From DASUPK01 sp963831605 (lineage in GTDB: Bacteria; Actinomycetota; Thermoleophilia; Solirubrobacterales; 70-9), in assembly GCA_963831605.1 (NCBI GenBank), contig CAWHQR010000010.1, positions 1 through 64,000 of the forward strand: 64,000 nucleotides of DNA. The letters run 5' to 3'. Of the stretch, positions 48,243 to 57,256 are shown piece by piece (position 1 is the first letter of the stretch; every line of letters starts with the position of its first letter). Under the pieces are notes generated by a model, which saw only the letters and a program-made list of their open reading frames with translations, was not told where the DNA came from and ran no database searches. Position numbers and translations under genes: made by a program.

Positions 48243-50137
48243 ATGACTCGGACGGCGCCCAGAACTTCTTCGCCCTCTTCCGCTCGCTCTGGGCCCTGAT
48301 CCGCGGCGACGATGGCCGCTGGCGCAAGGTGCGCTGGCTGCTGTCGCTGCTCCGGCCCTACCGGAGGCAGGTGCTGATGATGTTCGGTGCGCTGATCCTT
48401 GCCACCGGGGCGACGCTCGCACCGCCGTATCTGGTCGGACAGGCCGTACACGTCTCCCTGAACGGGGACACGAACGCCCTCGTGCTGATCGTCGTGGCCT
48501 TCATGGCAGCGGCCCTGGTCGGCTGGGGGACCAGCTACCTGCAGACCTATCTGGTCGGTTGGGTCGGCGAGCGGGCGCTCCAGGACCTGCGCATTCGGAT
48601 TTTCACCCACCTGCAGCAGATGTCGATCGGTTTCTTCACGCGAAACCGACCCGGCGTGCTGATCTCGCGGATCACCAACGACGTCGACGCGCTGGACCAG
48701 CTGATCAGCACCGGCGTGGTCACGCTCTTCTCGAGCACGCTGACACTGGTCGGCGTAGTCGTGATCATGCTGGTCGCGGACGTCCAGCTGGCGCTGGTGG
48801 TCTTCCTGACGCTTCCCCTGCTGTTCATCGCCAGCCTCGTCTTCCGGATCGTCGCGGCGAGCGCGTACCGGATCACACGTGAACGCATCGCCGAGGTGAC
48901 GGCCTATCTGCAGGAGACCCTGAGCGGGGTCCGGGTCGTGCGGAGCTTCGCCCAGGAGCAGCGCCACATCGAGCGCATGGCAGAGCTCAACGAGCTCAAC
49001 CGCCGGGCGAACCTGAAGACCGTCTACCTGAACGCGTCGTACTTCCCGGCCGTAGAGCTGCTCTCGGCGATCGGCACGGCGGTGATCCTGCTCTACGGCG
49101 GCTATCAGGCACTCGACCCCGGGCTGACCCAGGCCGAGATTCACGCCCAAATCGGGATCGTGGTGGCGTTCGTCGGCTACCTCAACACGTTCTTCGATCC
49201 GATCCAGCAGCTCTCCAACCTCTACACGACCTACCAGCAGGGCATGGCGGCGCTGGACAAGATCTTCGACCTGCTCGACACCGAACCGGACATGGCCGAC
49301 AAGCCGGATGCCCTCGATCCCGGGACGCTCCGCGGGGAGATCGAGATGGACCACGTCTGGTTCTCATACGGGCTGGACCGGACCGCGGGGTTGAAGCGAT
49401 CGAGCGGGAAGATCGAGACGGGTCCTGATGAGGAGGAGGACGACACGGCTTGGGCGCTCGAGGACGTGTCAATCCACGTGCCCGCCGGACAGACCCTGGC
49501 GCTCGTCGGCGAGACGGGCGCGGGCAAGTCGACCTTCGCGAAGCTGGTCTCTCGCTTCTACGACCCGCAGAGGGGCCGGGTGCTGGTGGACGGCAACGAC
49601 CTGCGCGACCTGAGTTCGACCTGCCTGCGGAGCCAGCTCGGCATCGTGCCGCAGGAGGGTTTCCTGTTCTCCGGGACCGTGCGCGAGAACATCGCGTTCG
49701 GGCGACCGGATGCGTCGGACGACGAGATCGAGGCGGCGGCCGACGCGATCGGCGCGGGCGACTTCATCCGCAGAATGGGGGAAGGCTTCGACACCGAGGT
49801 CGGGGAACGTGGCGTCTCGCTGTCGGCCGGGCAGCGCCAGCTGATCGCCTTCGCGCGAGCGCTGCTGGCCGAACCGCGCATCCTGATCCTCGACGAGGCG
49901 ACCTCCAACGTCGACGTGCGGACCGAGCGGACGATCGAACTGGGGCTTGAGCGGCTGCTCAAGGGACGCACGGCGATCGTCATCGCGCACCGCCTCTCGA
50001 CGATCCGCGGAGCCGACCGGATCGCGGTGCTCGAGAACGGTCGGATCAGAGAAAGCGGCTCGCACGACGAGCTGATCGCGGCCGGCGGCCGATACGCCGA
50101 GCTGTACGGGACCTGGGCGGATTTGGCCGCCGCGTAG
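48239..50137 (+). CDS. ABC exporter half-transporter, subunit 2
   Basis: 632 residues. The membrane domain includes 'IGFFTRNRPGVLISRITNDV'. An insertion of about 25 residues ('LKRSSGKIETGPDEEEDDTA') sits early in the nucleotide domain. Walker A is 'TLALVGETGAGKSTFAKLVS', signature 'ERGVSLSAGQRQLIAFARAL', and Walker B 'RILILDEATSNVDVRTERTI' with the catalytic Glu intact. The partner at 46473 has Asp there, so the two form an asymmetric heterodimeric exporter (TM287/288-like). Its ATG overlaps the partner's stop. Substrate unknown; lipids or drugs are usual. Confidence 0.9.
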   Translation: MNDSDGAQNFFALFRSLWALIRGDDGRWRKVRWLLSLLRPYRRQVLMMFGALILATGATLAPPYLVGQAVHVSLNGDTNALVLIVVAFMAAALVGWGTSYLQTYLVGWVGERALQDLRIRIFTHLQQMSIGFFTRNRPGVLISRITNDVDALDQLISTGVVTLFSSTLTLVGVVVIMLVADVQLALVVFLTLPLLFIASLVFRIVAASAYRITRERIAEVTAYLQETLSGVRVVRSFAQEQRHIERMAELNELNRRANLKTVYLNASYFPAVELLSAIGTAVILLYGGYQALDPGLTQAEIHAQIGIVVAFVGYLNTFFDPIQQLSNLYTTYQQGMAALDKIFDLLDTEPDMADKPDALDPGTLRGEIEMDHVWFSYGLDRTAGLKRSSGKIETGPDEEEDDTAWALEDVSIHVPAGQTLALVGETGAGKSTFAKLVSRFYDPQRGRVLVDGNDLRDLSSTCLRSQLGIVPQEGFLFSGTVRENIAFGRPDASDDEIEAAADAIGAGDFIRRMGEGFDTEVGERGVSLSAGQRQLIAFARALLAEPRILILDEATSNVDVRTERTIELGLERLLKGRTAIVIAHRLSTIRGADRIAVLENGRIRESGSHDELIAAGGRYAELYGTWADLAAA

Positions 50138-50153
50138 CGGCCACCAGGCCGCT
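50136..50153. terminator. Hairpin at the end of the ABC operon
   Basis: AGCGGCC and GGCCGCT form a perfect 7-bp stem with loop ACCA, starting within the stop codon. No T-run. A second stem GCGGCC/GGCCGC lies at about 50197-50214. The rest of 50154-50254 shows nothing. Confidence 0.45.
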
Positions 50154-50254
50154 CCACTTCGGAGCGCAGGGCGAAGCCCGGAGCGACTTATGTGGGGCGG
50201 CCGCTTGTGGCCGCGATCTGATGGCGAAGCCGTCCCGTGAGGAACGCTTCGTAG

Positions 50255-50947
50255 CTAGCCCGGACTGATCCCGCCGGACCCGCTGGATCCGCCGGATGAA
50301 CCGGAGCTGCCGCTGGTGCCGCTGCTACCGCTCGTCCCGGAGCTGCCCGGGGTGCCGCCGGAGGGTGCGCTCGGGCTGCTCGGCGCGCTGGGGGTGACGG
50401 TTCCACCGCTGCTCGAGCTGGAGCTGGAGCTGCTCGAGCTCGAGGGGGTCGACGTGGAGCTGGAACCGTTGATCGCGGAGCCGCAATCCTTGAAGCCGTA
50501 GGCGGAGGCCGCAGTCCCGGCCGCGGACTTGGCACTGTCGAGCTCGGTCTCGAACTGGGACGGGTCCTCTCCTCGCTGGACGGCCAGGCCGATCTTCTGA
50601 CCGGCGGAGACCTGGTCCGACATCGCCTTCAGGAAGGCTTCGAGGTTCGTGTCGCTCGGCGGGTTGAGCTGGTTGATGCTGTCGATCACGCCCTGGCGGA
50701 GCTGGGCGATCTGAGCGGCCTGGCTCTCGCCCTGGCCGGCTGCGGCGAACTGCTCGATCGAGGAGTTGGCCTCGGCGCAGATCGAGTCGGCCTGGGTGAT
50801 GAACTGCGCCTTGCTCGCCGTCTGCTGGGTCGTCTGCGTCGGGACGACGATGGGCGTCACAGGGGAGCTGTCGCCGCCGCAGGCGGAGAGAGCTGCCGCC
50901 GAGCCCACGGCCGCAACGAGGGCGATCAGGTGCCTCGGACGCCACAT
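50255..50947 (-). CDS. Predicted lipoprotein with Ser/Gly tail
   Basis: 230 residues from MWRPRHLIALVAAVGSAAAL, with lipobox LSAC at about 22-25. The folded part (about 45-155: 'QADSICAEANSSIEQFAAAG', 'QLNPPSDTNLEAFLKAMSDQ', 'YGFKDCGSAI') is helical with two cysteines, like small actinobacterial lipoproteins of unknown role. A low-complexity tail of about 75 residues (poly-Ser, then GSSGTSGSSG units) follows and is probably extended. A TTG at 50977 could add ten residues. Confidence 0.75.
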   Translation of the reverse strand: MWRPRHLIALVAAVGSAAALSACGGDSSPVTPIVVPTQTTQQTASKAQFITQADSICAEANSSIEQFAAAGQGESQAAQIAQLRQGVIDSINQLNPPSDTNLEAFLKAMSDQVSAGQKIGLAVQRGEDPSQFETELDSAKSAAGTAASAYGFKDCGSAINGSSSTSTPSSSSSSSSSSSSGGTVTPSAPSSPSAPSGGTPGSSGTSGSSGTSGSSGSSGGSSGSGGISPG

Positions 50948-50982
50948 ACGGCCGCGCAAGGTAGCAAGGATGTGCAACGGAA

Positions 50983-51732
50983 CTAGGCCGCTTCCTCGCT
51001 GCGCTCAGAGTCAACCAACCGGAGGTGCCGGTGCGGCCTTCGATGTCCGTTCCGCCCTCCGTACGTTTCGGTCTGGGAGTGGCAGTTCGCGCACAACAAC
51101 TGGATGTTCTCTAGACGATTGTCGGTTCCGTCGCCGTTCCGATGATGAAGCTGCGCGCTGAGAGGCTGCCCCATCCAAGTGCTGATTCCACAGATCTCGC
51201 ACCTGTTCTCCTTGATTCCCGCAGCAAGGAGCCGGCCCTTCAAATGGGACCGATTCGTTCGGCGTTCCTTGACCAGCAGCTCGCTAAGCGGGATCAAATG
51301 TGACCGGGACTGAATACGCCCTGTTGCAACGGCCTTGCACCAGGTCGCCTTTGAGAAGCCAAAGTGCCGGCAACACTCCATCGCGCGCATGCCCTTGTCG
51401 TGAGCCCGCTGAATCTCATCCCAGTCGTATCGGCGGGCGAACTCATCGTGAACAGGCAGGCCGATCCGTCGCGCGTGGTAGCTGACGGTCGCCTTCGAAA
51501 GACCCAATTCGGCCGCGATCATCGCGTGGGTGTATCCCTCATCAAACAAACGGGCGATCACTTCTCTTTTCTCCGAGGGCCGCATGGGCGGAAACGATGG
51601 CTCGGACACCCACCCGTCGGCGACTGCGCGCTGCCACTGTCGCGCGGAGATTCCGAAGCGGTCACACGTCTCCAATACCGTGTGCCCTTCGTCGTAGAAC
51701 CGACCGATCGTTGCCCAGTCCTGACGCTCCAT
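50983..51732 (-). CDS. HNH endonuclease with N-terminal HTH repeats
   Basis: 249 residues from MERQDWATIGRFYDEGHTVL. Three helix-turn-helix-like segments occur ('ETCDRFGISARQWQRAVADG', 'AAELGLSKATVSYHARRIGL', 'CCRHFGFSKATWCKAVATGR'). The C-terminal HNH nuclease reads 'CEICGISTWMGQPLSAQLHH', RNGDGTDNRLENIQLLC and 'ANCHSQTETYGG', with both zinc CxxC pairs and the LHH-N-N motif intact. This design is common in phages, introns and mobile elements. Its 5' end lies 80 bases from the tRNA-Gln gene, a typical landing place. Confidence 0.85.
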   Translation of the reverse strand: MERQDWATIGRFYDEGHTVLETCDRFGISARQWQRAVADGWVSEPSFPPMRPSEKREVIARLFDEGYTHAMIAAELGLSKATVSYHARRIGLPVHDEFARRYDWDEIQRAHDKGMRAMECCRHFGFSKATWCKAVATGRIQSRSHLIPLSELLVKERRTNRSHLKGRLLAAGIKENRCEICGISTWMGQPLSAQLHHRNGDGTDNRLENIQLLCANCHSQTETYGGRNGHRRPHRHLRLVDSERSEEAA

Positions 51733-51811
51733 ATCGAACGTATGTTCGCATCCGAACCGGACGGAATCCCCTGCAAACCAGGAAGAGCCGGCAACTGCCG
51801 ACTCGTCTAAC

Positions 51812-51883
51812 TGCGGGCCAGGGACTTGAACCCCGAATTTGCGCTCCAGAGGCGCACGTGTTGCCAATTACACCAGCCCGCAA
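51812..51883 (-). tRNA. tRNA-Gln (anticodon CTG)
   Basis: On the minus strand the acceptor TGCGGGC pairs with GCCCGCA. The anticodon stem TGCGC/GCGCA holds loop CTCTGGA with anticodon CTG, and the T-arm is GGGG-TTCAAGT-CCCT. Discriminator G; CCA is not encoded. 72 bases long. Confidence 0.92.
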
Positions 51884-51895
51884 GGCTCCGAAAGC

Positions 51896-53146
51896 CTAGC
51901 TTGCTGTGAGCTTTCCGAGGTCGCTGTCGGTGTCCCCGAGCAGTGCCTTCGCCTCGTCACTCGCGACGTCGATGCCCTCGGCGAGCATCGTTCGGGCGTG
52001 CGCCAGCTCCTCCGAGCGCTCGACCGTCAGCGCCCCCGCCACCTTCCCGTCCTTCAGGTAGAAGACCGCGAACTCGCCCGCGTCACGGTCCCCGCGCCAG
52101 ATCTCCTCGTCCCAATCCGTCGCCGGCCCCACGTACTCGAGCCCGGCCCAATCGGCCAGGTCACTGAAGAAATACGGCACCACCTCGTACGGCTTCGCAT
52201 CGCCCATCATCGACCGTGCCGCGTGCTGGCCCTGCTGCATCGCCACGTCCCAGTGCTCGACCCGCAGCCGCCGGCCGTGCACGCGACTGTCGTACGAGCA
52301 GGAATCTCCAGCCGCGTAGATCCCCTCCACCGAGGTCTGGAGCGTCTCGTCGCAGCGAATTCCGCCGTCGTCCTCGTCGATCTCGAGCCCGGCCCGCTGA
52401 GCCAGCATCACGTCCGGCCTCACGCCCGCGCCGACGACGACCATGTCCCCCTCGATCGTCTTGCCGCTCTCCGTGACGACGGCCGTGGCGTGGTCATCGC
52501 CCTGGAAGGAGGCGAGCGTCTCGCCGCCGTGGATCTCGACCCCCTTCGACTCGAGCAGCTCGTGGAACCAGCGGCCGGCGTCCTCTCCGAAGGTCCGCGA
52601 GAGCGCGACGTCCTCCATCATCACGATCGCGCAGTCCGTCCCCTTCGACGTCAGGGATGCGGCGACCTCACACCCGATGTAGCTCCCTCCCACCAGCACC
52701 ACCCGGTCCGCCCGCTCGGCGTCCGCGCGGATGTTGTCCGAGTTGCCCAGCGCCCGGAGGTAGTGGATGCGGTCGAGGTTCGCCCCGTCGACCCTCAGAA
52801 GATTGACGTTCGCACCCGGGGCCAGCAGCGCCTTCTCGAAGCCCACCTCCTCCCCGCCCTGCAGCTTCACCGTTCGCGCCTCGGCGTCGAGCGACATCAC
52901 GTTCGTCCCCGTCCGCAGCTCCACCGAGTTCTCCTCGTACCAGGACACCGGGTTGACGTGGGCGTCCTCGCGCTTGGACTCACCTCGCAGGTACTCCTTG
53001 GAGAGCGGCGGCCGCTCGTACGGCGGCTCCGGCTCGCGCCCGGCCAGCAGGATGTCGCCCTCCGCACCGCCCTTGCGCAGCTCGGCCGCGCAGTAGCCCG
53101 CGGCGAACCCGCCGATCAGCAGATATTCAACCTGCCGAGTTGCCAT
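51896..53146 (-). CDS. Ferredoxin-reductase-like FAD/NAD oxidoreductase
   Basis: 416 residues from MATRQVEYLLIGGFAAGYCA. The first FAD loop is the unusual 'LLIGGFAAGYCAAELRKGG' rather than GxGxxG. The rest is standard: 'EPPYERPPLSKEYLRGES', NAD(P) site 'RVVLVGGSYIGCEVAASLTS', second FAD contact 'SVEGIYAAGDSCSYDSRVHG', and the C-terminal reductase domain. It is a paralogue of the 27368 gene and should reduce a ferredoxin-like or other acceptor. It overlaps the upstream TrkA-type gene by 20 bases, giving a three-gene operon. Confidence 0.8.
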   Translation of the reverse strand: MATRQVEYLLIGGFAAGYCAAELRKGGAEGDILLAGREPEPPYERPPLSKEYLRGESKREDAHVNPVSWYEENSVELRTGTNVMSLDAEARTVKLQGGEEVGFEKALLAPGANVNLLRVDGANLDRIHYLRALGNSDNIRADAERADRVVLVGGSYIGCEVAASLTSKGTDCAIVMMEDVALSRTFGEDAGRWFHELLESKGVEIHGGETLASFQGDDHATAVVTESGKTIEGDMVVVGAGVRPDVMLAQRAGLEIDEDDGGIRCDETLQTSVEGIYAAGDSCSYDSRVHGRRLRVEHWDVAMQQGQHAARSMMGDAKPYEVVPYFFSDLADWAGLEYVGPATDWDEEIWRGDRDAGEFAVFYLKDGKVAGALTVERSEELAHARTMLAEGIDVASDEAKALLGDTDSDLGKLTAS

Positions 53147-53822
53147 CCGACCCAAAGAACGTCTTCAGTTCCTCTTCGAGCCCCGGGTCGAGCACGGCCA
53201 GCACCTCGTCCCCGGCCTCCAGCACCGTATCCGGCGTGGGGACGAACCCGCCCTGGCCCTCGCGCAGGATCGAGATCAAGAGACTTCCCTCCGGCATGCT
53301 GAGGTCGCCGACACGCCTCCCTGCTACCCGGCTGTCGTCCGCGAGCAACATCTCGATGATCTCCAGCCGCTCCTCAGGCAGGTCGAGCAGGTGCACCAGT
53401 CCGTACTCCGGCACCTCGTGCTCCAGCAATCGCAGGATCAGATCGGTGGCCGAGACGTATGGCTTGATCCCCAGCAGCTCGAAGTGCGGACGGTTCCGGG
53501 GGTTGTTCACCCGGGCGATGATCCGGTCGACCAGGTATTTCTCCTTCGCGACCTGGCAGATCAGCATGTTGTCCTCGTCGTCGCCGGTGACCGCGATCAC
53601 CATGTCCGCCCGCGAGATCCCGGCCCGCTCCAAAACCCAGAGCTCCGAGGCATCGCCGTACTGGATGTTGTGCTCAAGCTCCTGCTCGACCGTCGTGTAG
53701 CGGTTCCGGTTGTCCTCGATCACGGTCACCTCGTGACCCTTGTCGATGAGCTCACGGGCGAGGTTCCATCCCACCTTGCCCGCCCCGGCGATGATGATGT
53801 ACTTGCCGCTCGCCTCGCCCAT
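53127..53822 (-). CDS. TrkA-type K+ channel/transporter regulator (RCK N + C)
   Basis: 231 residues from MGEASGKYIIIAGAGKVGWN. The Rossmann NAD site 'IIIAGAGKVGWNLARELIDK', the acid 'VTVIEDNRN', and 'GDASELWVLERAGISRADMV' define a TrkA-N/RCK domain. 'GRRVGDLSMPEGSLLISILR' to 'LEAGDEVLAVLDPG' is the TrkA-C domain. Such proteins gate potassium uptake in response to nucleotides. It starts on the last base of the preceding TrkA-N gene's stop codon (TGATG). No membrane Trk subunit is seen nearby. Confidence 0.85.
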   Translation of the reverse strand: MGEASGKYIIIAGAGKVGWNLARELIDKGHEVTVIEDNRNRYTTVEQELEHNIQYGDASELWVLERAGISRADMVIAVTGDDEDNMLICQVAKEKYLVDRIIARVNNPRNRPHFELLGIKPYVSATDLILRLLEHEVPEYGLVHLLDLPEERLEIIEMLLADDSRVAGRRVGDLSMPEGSLLISILREGQGGFVPTPDTVLEAGDEVLAVLDPGLEEELKTFFGSDGNSAG

Positions 53823-54256
53823 CAGCTGGTCTGGGCCGCCTCGAGGACCTCTTTCTCGAGCATCTCGATGGCGATGCGGGTCGGGCAGATCGTGTTGACG
53901 CCCTGCTTCTCGTACCACTCGGCTCTCAGCGGGTCGAGGATTCGGGCGATCACGGTCGGGACGTTGAACTTCCTCCTGGCGAGCTGGGCGACGACGATGT
54001 TGGTGTTGTCTCCATCGGTCGAGGCGATGAACGCGTCGGCGCGCTCGATGCCGGCCGCCGTCAGAGCCTCCTCCTCGAGGGCCGTGCCGACGGTGAACTG
54101 ACCGCCGCTGTCCTCCCAGGAGCGGTCGAGGTTCACCTCGAGGCGCGCGTGCGCCTCGGGATCCTCGTCCAGGCACGACACCTCGTGCCCCTCGCGCAGC
54201 ATGCTCCGCGCGACAGAGGACCCAACCCTCCCGCAACCGACGATGAGAACGAACAT
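53822..54256 (-). CDS. TrkA-N (RCK) domain protein
   Basis: 144 residues. 'MFVLIVGCGRVGSSVARSML' is the NAD loop, 'EVSCLDEDPEAHARL' the ribose-binding acid, and 'EEEALTAAGIERADAFIAST' the following helix. It stops after the N-terminal domain, so the C-terminal half is absent. The paired gene at 53127 carries both domains. The two together look like a split CeoB/CeoC-type potassium regulator pair, which is known in actinobacteria. Confidence 0.85.
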   Translation of the reverse strand: MFVLIVGCGRVGSSVARSMLREGHEVSCLDEDPEAHARLEVNLDRSWEDSGGQFTVGTALEEEALTAAGIERADAFIASTDGDNTNIVVAQLARRKFNVPTVIARILDPLRAEWYEKQGVNTICPTRIAIEMLEKEVLEAAQTS

Positions 54257-54327
54257 TCCGTTCGGATCTTAGTCCTGCGGGTGCCCGAGCACCCTCGCAC
54301 CATCCGGGGCAACTACTGAAAAGGGAG

Positions 54328-54341
54328 GGGTAGTTCTACCC
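54328..54341. promoter_or_regulatory. Inverted repeat GGGTAG-TT-CTACCC
   Basis: This is a perfect 6-bp inverted repeat in the 144-bp region between the TrkA-type gene and the EAL gene. It could be an operator for either divergent gene. Confidence 0.35.
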
Positions 54342-54399
54342 ATTGTTAGGAGAGGGGATTCCGAGCAGACTGGAGGACGCGTGTCAGGGGGCCAATCGG

Positions 54400-55302
54400 A
54401 TGGCTATGGACGACACTCAGACCGGGACGGCTGGGAGCCACAACCTCGACGTGGGCAACGCGCTCGACCGCGGAGAGATCGACGTCCACTTTCAGCCGAA
54501 GGTGGATCTGCGCAACGGACGAGTGATCGGGGTCGAGGCTCTCGCTCGCTGGGAGCACTCCGAGTTCGGACTGCTGCCGGCCGCGGAGTTCATCCACACG
54601 ATCGAGTCGGACGCCGAGATGAGGTCACTGACCGAGCGCGTGATCGGGATCTCGGCGCAGGCCGGCGGCGACTGGTGGCGATCGGGCCTGCACCTGCAGC
54701 TGTCCGTGAACCTCCCTGCGATCGCCGTTTCGGCAACCGACTGGGACCTGGCAGCGTTCGTCTCCAGCTCGCTCTCGACCGCCGGCCTTCCGGGGAAGGC
54801 CATCGACTTCGATGTCACCGAGGACGCGCTTCTCCTGGACACGGAGCTCGTCACGAAGCGACTGGCGGCCCTCATTGAGCTCGGGGGCGGAATCGCCATC
54901 GACGACTTCGGGACGGGGTACTTCTCCCTGCGACAGCTGACCGAGCTCCCCATCGGCGAGCTCAAGATCGACAGAAGCCTGACCCTCCATCTCGACGATG
55001 ACGAGTCCAGGATGATCGTCCGGGCGATCATTCATCTCGCCCACCAGATCGGGCTGCCCGTCGTCGCCGAGGGGGTCGAGACCAAGGATGCCTGGCACCA
55101 GCTGCGGAGCATGGGATGCGAGCGGGCTCAGGGTTTCCTGATTTCCCCACCGATCCCATCACGCGAGGTGCCCGCCTGGCTCGCAAGCTGGAACCAGCAG
55201 GCCCGGGAACTCAGCTCCACCAGCCGAATCAAGCGCCGGCGCAGAATCACCAGGAAGCCGGGGACCGCGCCGGCCGAAGCGCCGGCCAAAGCCCCGGCCT
55301 AG
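54400..55302 (+). CDS. EAL-domain (c-di-GMP phosphodiesterase-like) protein
   Basis: 300 residues from MAMDDTQTGTAGSHNLDVGN. The EAL domain spans about 20-265: 'GVEALARWEHSEFGLLPAAE' holds the EAL motif, 'LHLQLSVNLP' the Asn, 'GGGIAIDDFGTGYFSLRQLT' the DDFGTG, 'ELKIDRS' the Lys, and 'VVAEGVET' the final Glu. The ExTE motif reads DVTE ('KAIDFDVTEDALL'), Asp for the metal-binding Glu, so activity may be reduced. There is no sensor or GGDEF domain. A basic then Ala/Pro-rich tail (IKRRRRITRKPGTAPAEAPA) ends it. AGGGGG precedes the chosen ATG. Confidence 0.85.
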   Translation: MAMDDTQTGTAGSHNLDVGNALDRGEIDVHFQPKVDLRNGRVIGVEALARWEHSEFGLLPAAEFIHTIESDAEMRSLTERVIGISAQAGGDWWRSGLHLQLSVNLPAIAVSATDWDLAAFVSSSLSTAGLPGKAIDFDVTEDALLLDTELVTKRLAALIELGGGIAIDDFGTGYFSLRQLTELPIGELKIDRSLTLHLDDDESRMIVRAIIHLAHQIGLPVVAEGVETKDAWHQLRSMGCERAQGFLISPPIPSREVPAWLASWNQQARELSSTSRIKRRRRITRKPGTAPAEAPAKAPA

Positions 55303-55329
55303 CGGTCACCGGGCCGCTCTCTTGGGGGG

Positions 55330-57243
55330 TCACTCCTCGGGCGGCGCCGTCAGGAGCACGCGGCACGGCGCCCTCTTCAGCACGTACTCGGTCACCTCGC
55401 CGATCTCATCAGGCCGCGCTCCTCCGATGCCCCCGAGCACCGCGCCTCCCCGGATCCTCGTCGGCGGCTCGCCGCCCATGACGATCACCTCGACGTCCTT
55501 GTCCCTTGCTTCATCGACGATTCCCGATCCGATCGAGCGCGCCGGAACCAATTTCGTCGTGACCTCGACGTTCTCGTACTCGCCCCCCACCTCGCGTGCC
55601 CGTTCGAGCGCGGTCTCGCCCCCCGCGCGAATCTCCTTGGGCAAGGGTGCGTCGAGGGGGACGGTGAGCGGCAGCTCCGCGACGTAGACGATCTCGAGCC
55701 GGGGAGGACGCCCCCCCTTCCCCACCTCGGCGTCAGCGAGGCGGCCGGCCGTGCTGACGATGTCATCGTCGAGACCGGTGCCGAAGACCGGGACGAGGAT
55801 CGTCGAGAACTCGACCTCGGTCGGCTGCTTCTTGAGCGAAGCCTCCGGAACCTGCACCCGCCTGGTCAGCGGCGTGCCCTCCACGTAGCGCCGGTAGATC
55901 ACGTAGAAGACGAGCCCGAACAGCATCCAGCCGCCGCCGACGTAGACGGCCGTGCGGTGCAGCAGGAAGACGGATATCCAAGCCAGCCCGCTGATCAGGG
56001 CGCCCGCGATCGCGGGCAGGGGCAGCTCGTGGGAGCCGATTCGGACGTTCCACGGCACCCGGTAGGGCCGCTCCAGATCGGGTTCGATCACCCGTAATCG
56101 GACGATCGAAACCTGGGCGATCGTGACCGCGAGCAGCGCGCCGAACGCGTAGACGCGCGCCAGGAAGCGGATATCGCCTGGTATCGCGAGCGCCAGCGCG
56201 AGCAGGGCGGCGATGATGATCGCGATGTACGGCGTCGAGTAGTTCTTCTCGAGCTTGCCGGCCCAGCTCGGGATCTGGCGGTTGGTCGCCAGCACGTAGA
56301 CGTGCCTCGAGAGACCCAGCATCGCGGTGTTCGCCGCCCAGAAGAGGACGGGCACGGCGACCAGCATCACCGCCCACTTCATGACGTCGGCAAGCCAGGC
56401 CGGGTTGTAGTTCGCGACCACCCCCAGGATCGGCTCCTCGATGTACTTGCCCGCGAGCGCGGTCTCCGGGCCGTGCGGACCGGTCACGACAGGGACCGCC
56501 ATGAGAGCCACGGCCGCGATACCGGCATAGATCAGGGGAATCGCCACCGCGCCCACGCCCAACACGCGCTTCAGGTCAGCCGGCTCGAATTCGAGATCCG
56601 GCGCGAGATCGCTCGCCGCTTCGATGCCCGCGTACGCGATCGTCGCGATCACCAGCGAGTAGACGATGTCCTTGACGCTCGGGGATGTGAAGAGATCGAG
56701 GTGGGCTGTGAGCCGGTCCGGGTGAAGCACGACGATCAGCCCGACGACGATCACCAGCAGCTGCAGCCCGAGCTCGGCCAGCGCCAGCACAACGAGGCGG
56801 AACTGCCGGTTTCGCCCGGTGACATCGGCGATGTTGAGGATGGCGGCGAGGCCGATGACGACGATCGCCACGGCGAGCTCGACATCTCCGCCGCCGAACC
56901 GGCCGGAGATCGGCGTCAGGTAGTGGGAGACCGTGATCGACGCCGCAGCGATCACGATCAGGTAATCGATCAGGATCGCCCAGCCCGCGATGAAGCTGAT
57001 CAGCTCGTTGAAGGCGTGCCGGGCGAAGGTGGCGGACCCGCCTCGCTGCCGCAGCATCGCTCCGCCCTCCACGTAGGAGAGCGAGGTGACGGCGAACATC
57101 AACCCGGCCGCCAGGAAGATCAGCGGAGTCAGCCCCAGCCCGCGATCGGCAACCACGCCGACCGAGAAGTAGATCGAGAACCCGACGGCGGACGACGCGG
57201 CCGCATACAGGAACGGAACGCCCAGCAGGCGCTTCGTCCTCAT
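55330..57243 (-). CDS. APC-family permease with C-terminal USP-like domain
   Basis: 637 residues from MRTKRLLGVPFLYAAASSAV. About twelve membrane spans (10-470), including 'GLTPLIFLAAGLMFAVTSLS' and 'YSLVIATIAYAGIEAASDLA', follow the APC superfamily (amino acid or polyamine) plan. From about 500 a soluble domain, 'FSTILVPVFGTGLDDDIVST' with 'VEVIVMGGEPP' and 'VLKRAPCRVLLTAPPEE', is a universal-stress-protein-like nucleotide-binding fold. It may sense energy state and regulate transport. Substrate unknown. Confidence 0.85.
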   Translation of the reverse strand: MRTKRLLGVPFLYAAASSAVGFSIYFSVGVVADRGLGLTPLIFLAAGLMFAVTSLSYVEGGAMLRQRGGSATFARHAFNELISFIAGWAILIDYLIVIAAASITVSHYLTPISGRFGGGDVELAVAIVVIGLAAILNIADVTGRNRQFRLVVLALAELGLQLLVIVVGLIVVLHPDRLTAHLDLFTSPSVKDIVYSLVIATIAYAGIEAASDLAPDLEFEPADLKRVLGVGAVAIPLIYAGIAAVALMAVPVVTGPHGPETALAGKYIEEPILGVVANYNPAWLADVMKWAVMLVAVPVLFWAANTAMLGLSRHVYVLATNRQIPSWAGKLEKNYSTPYIAIIIAALLALALAIPGDIRFLARVYAFGALLAVTIAQVSIVRLRVIEPDLERPYRVPWNVRIGSHELPLPAIAGALISGLAWISVFLLHRTAVYVGGGWMLFGLVFYVIYRRYVEGTPLTRRVQVPEASLKKQPTEVEFSTILVPVFGTGLDDDIVSTAGRLADAEVGKGGRPPRLEIVYVAELPLTVPLDAPLPKEIRAGGETALERAREVGGEYENVEVTTKLVPARSIGSGIVDEARDKDVEVIVMGGEPPTRIRGGAVLGGIGGARPDEIGEVTEYVLKRAPCRVLLTAPPEE

Positions 57244-57256
57244 CTCCCCAGCTCCC

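Noticed and set aside
50300..50450. Plus-strand frames rich in Leu/Glu opposite the lipoprotein tail
   Set aside because: They are complements of the low-complexity Ser/Gly codons of the minus-strand gene.
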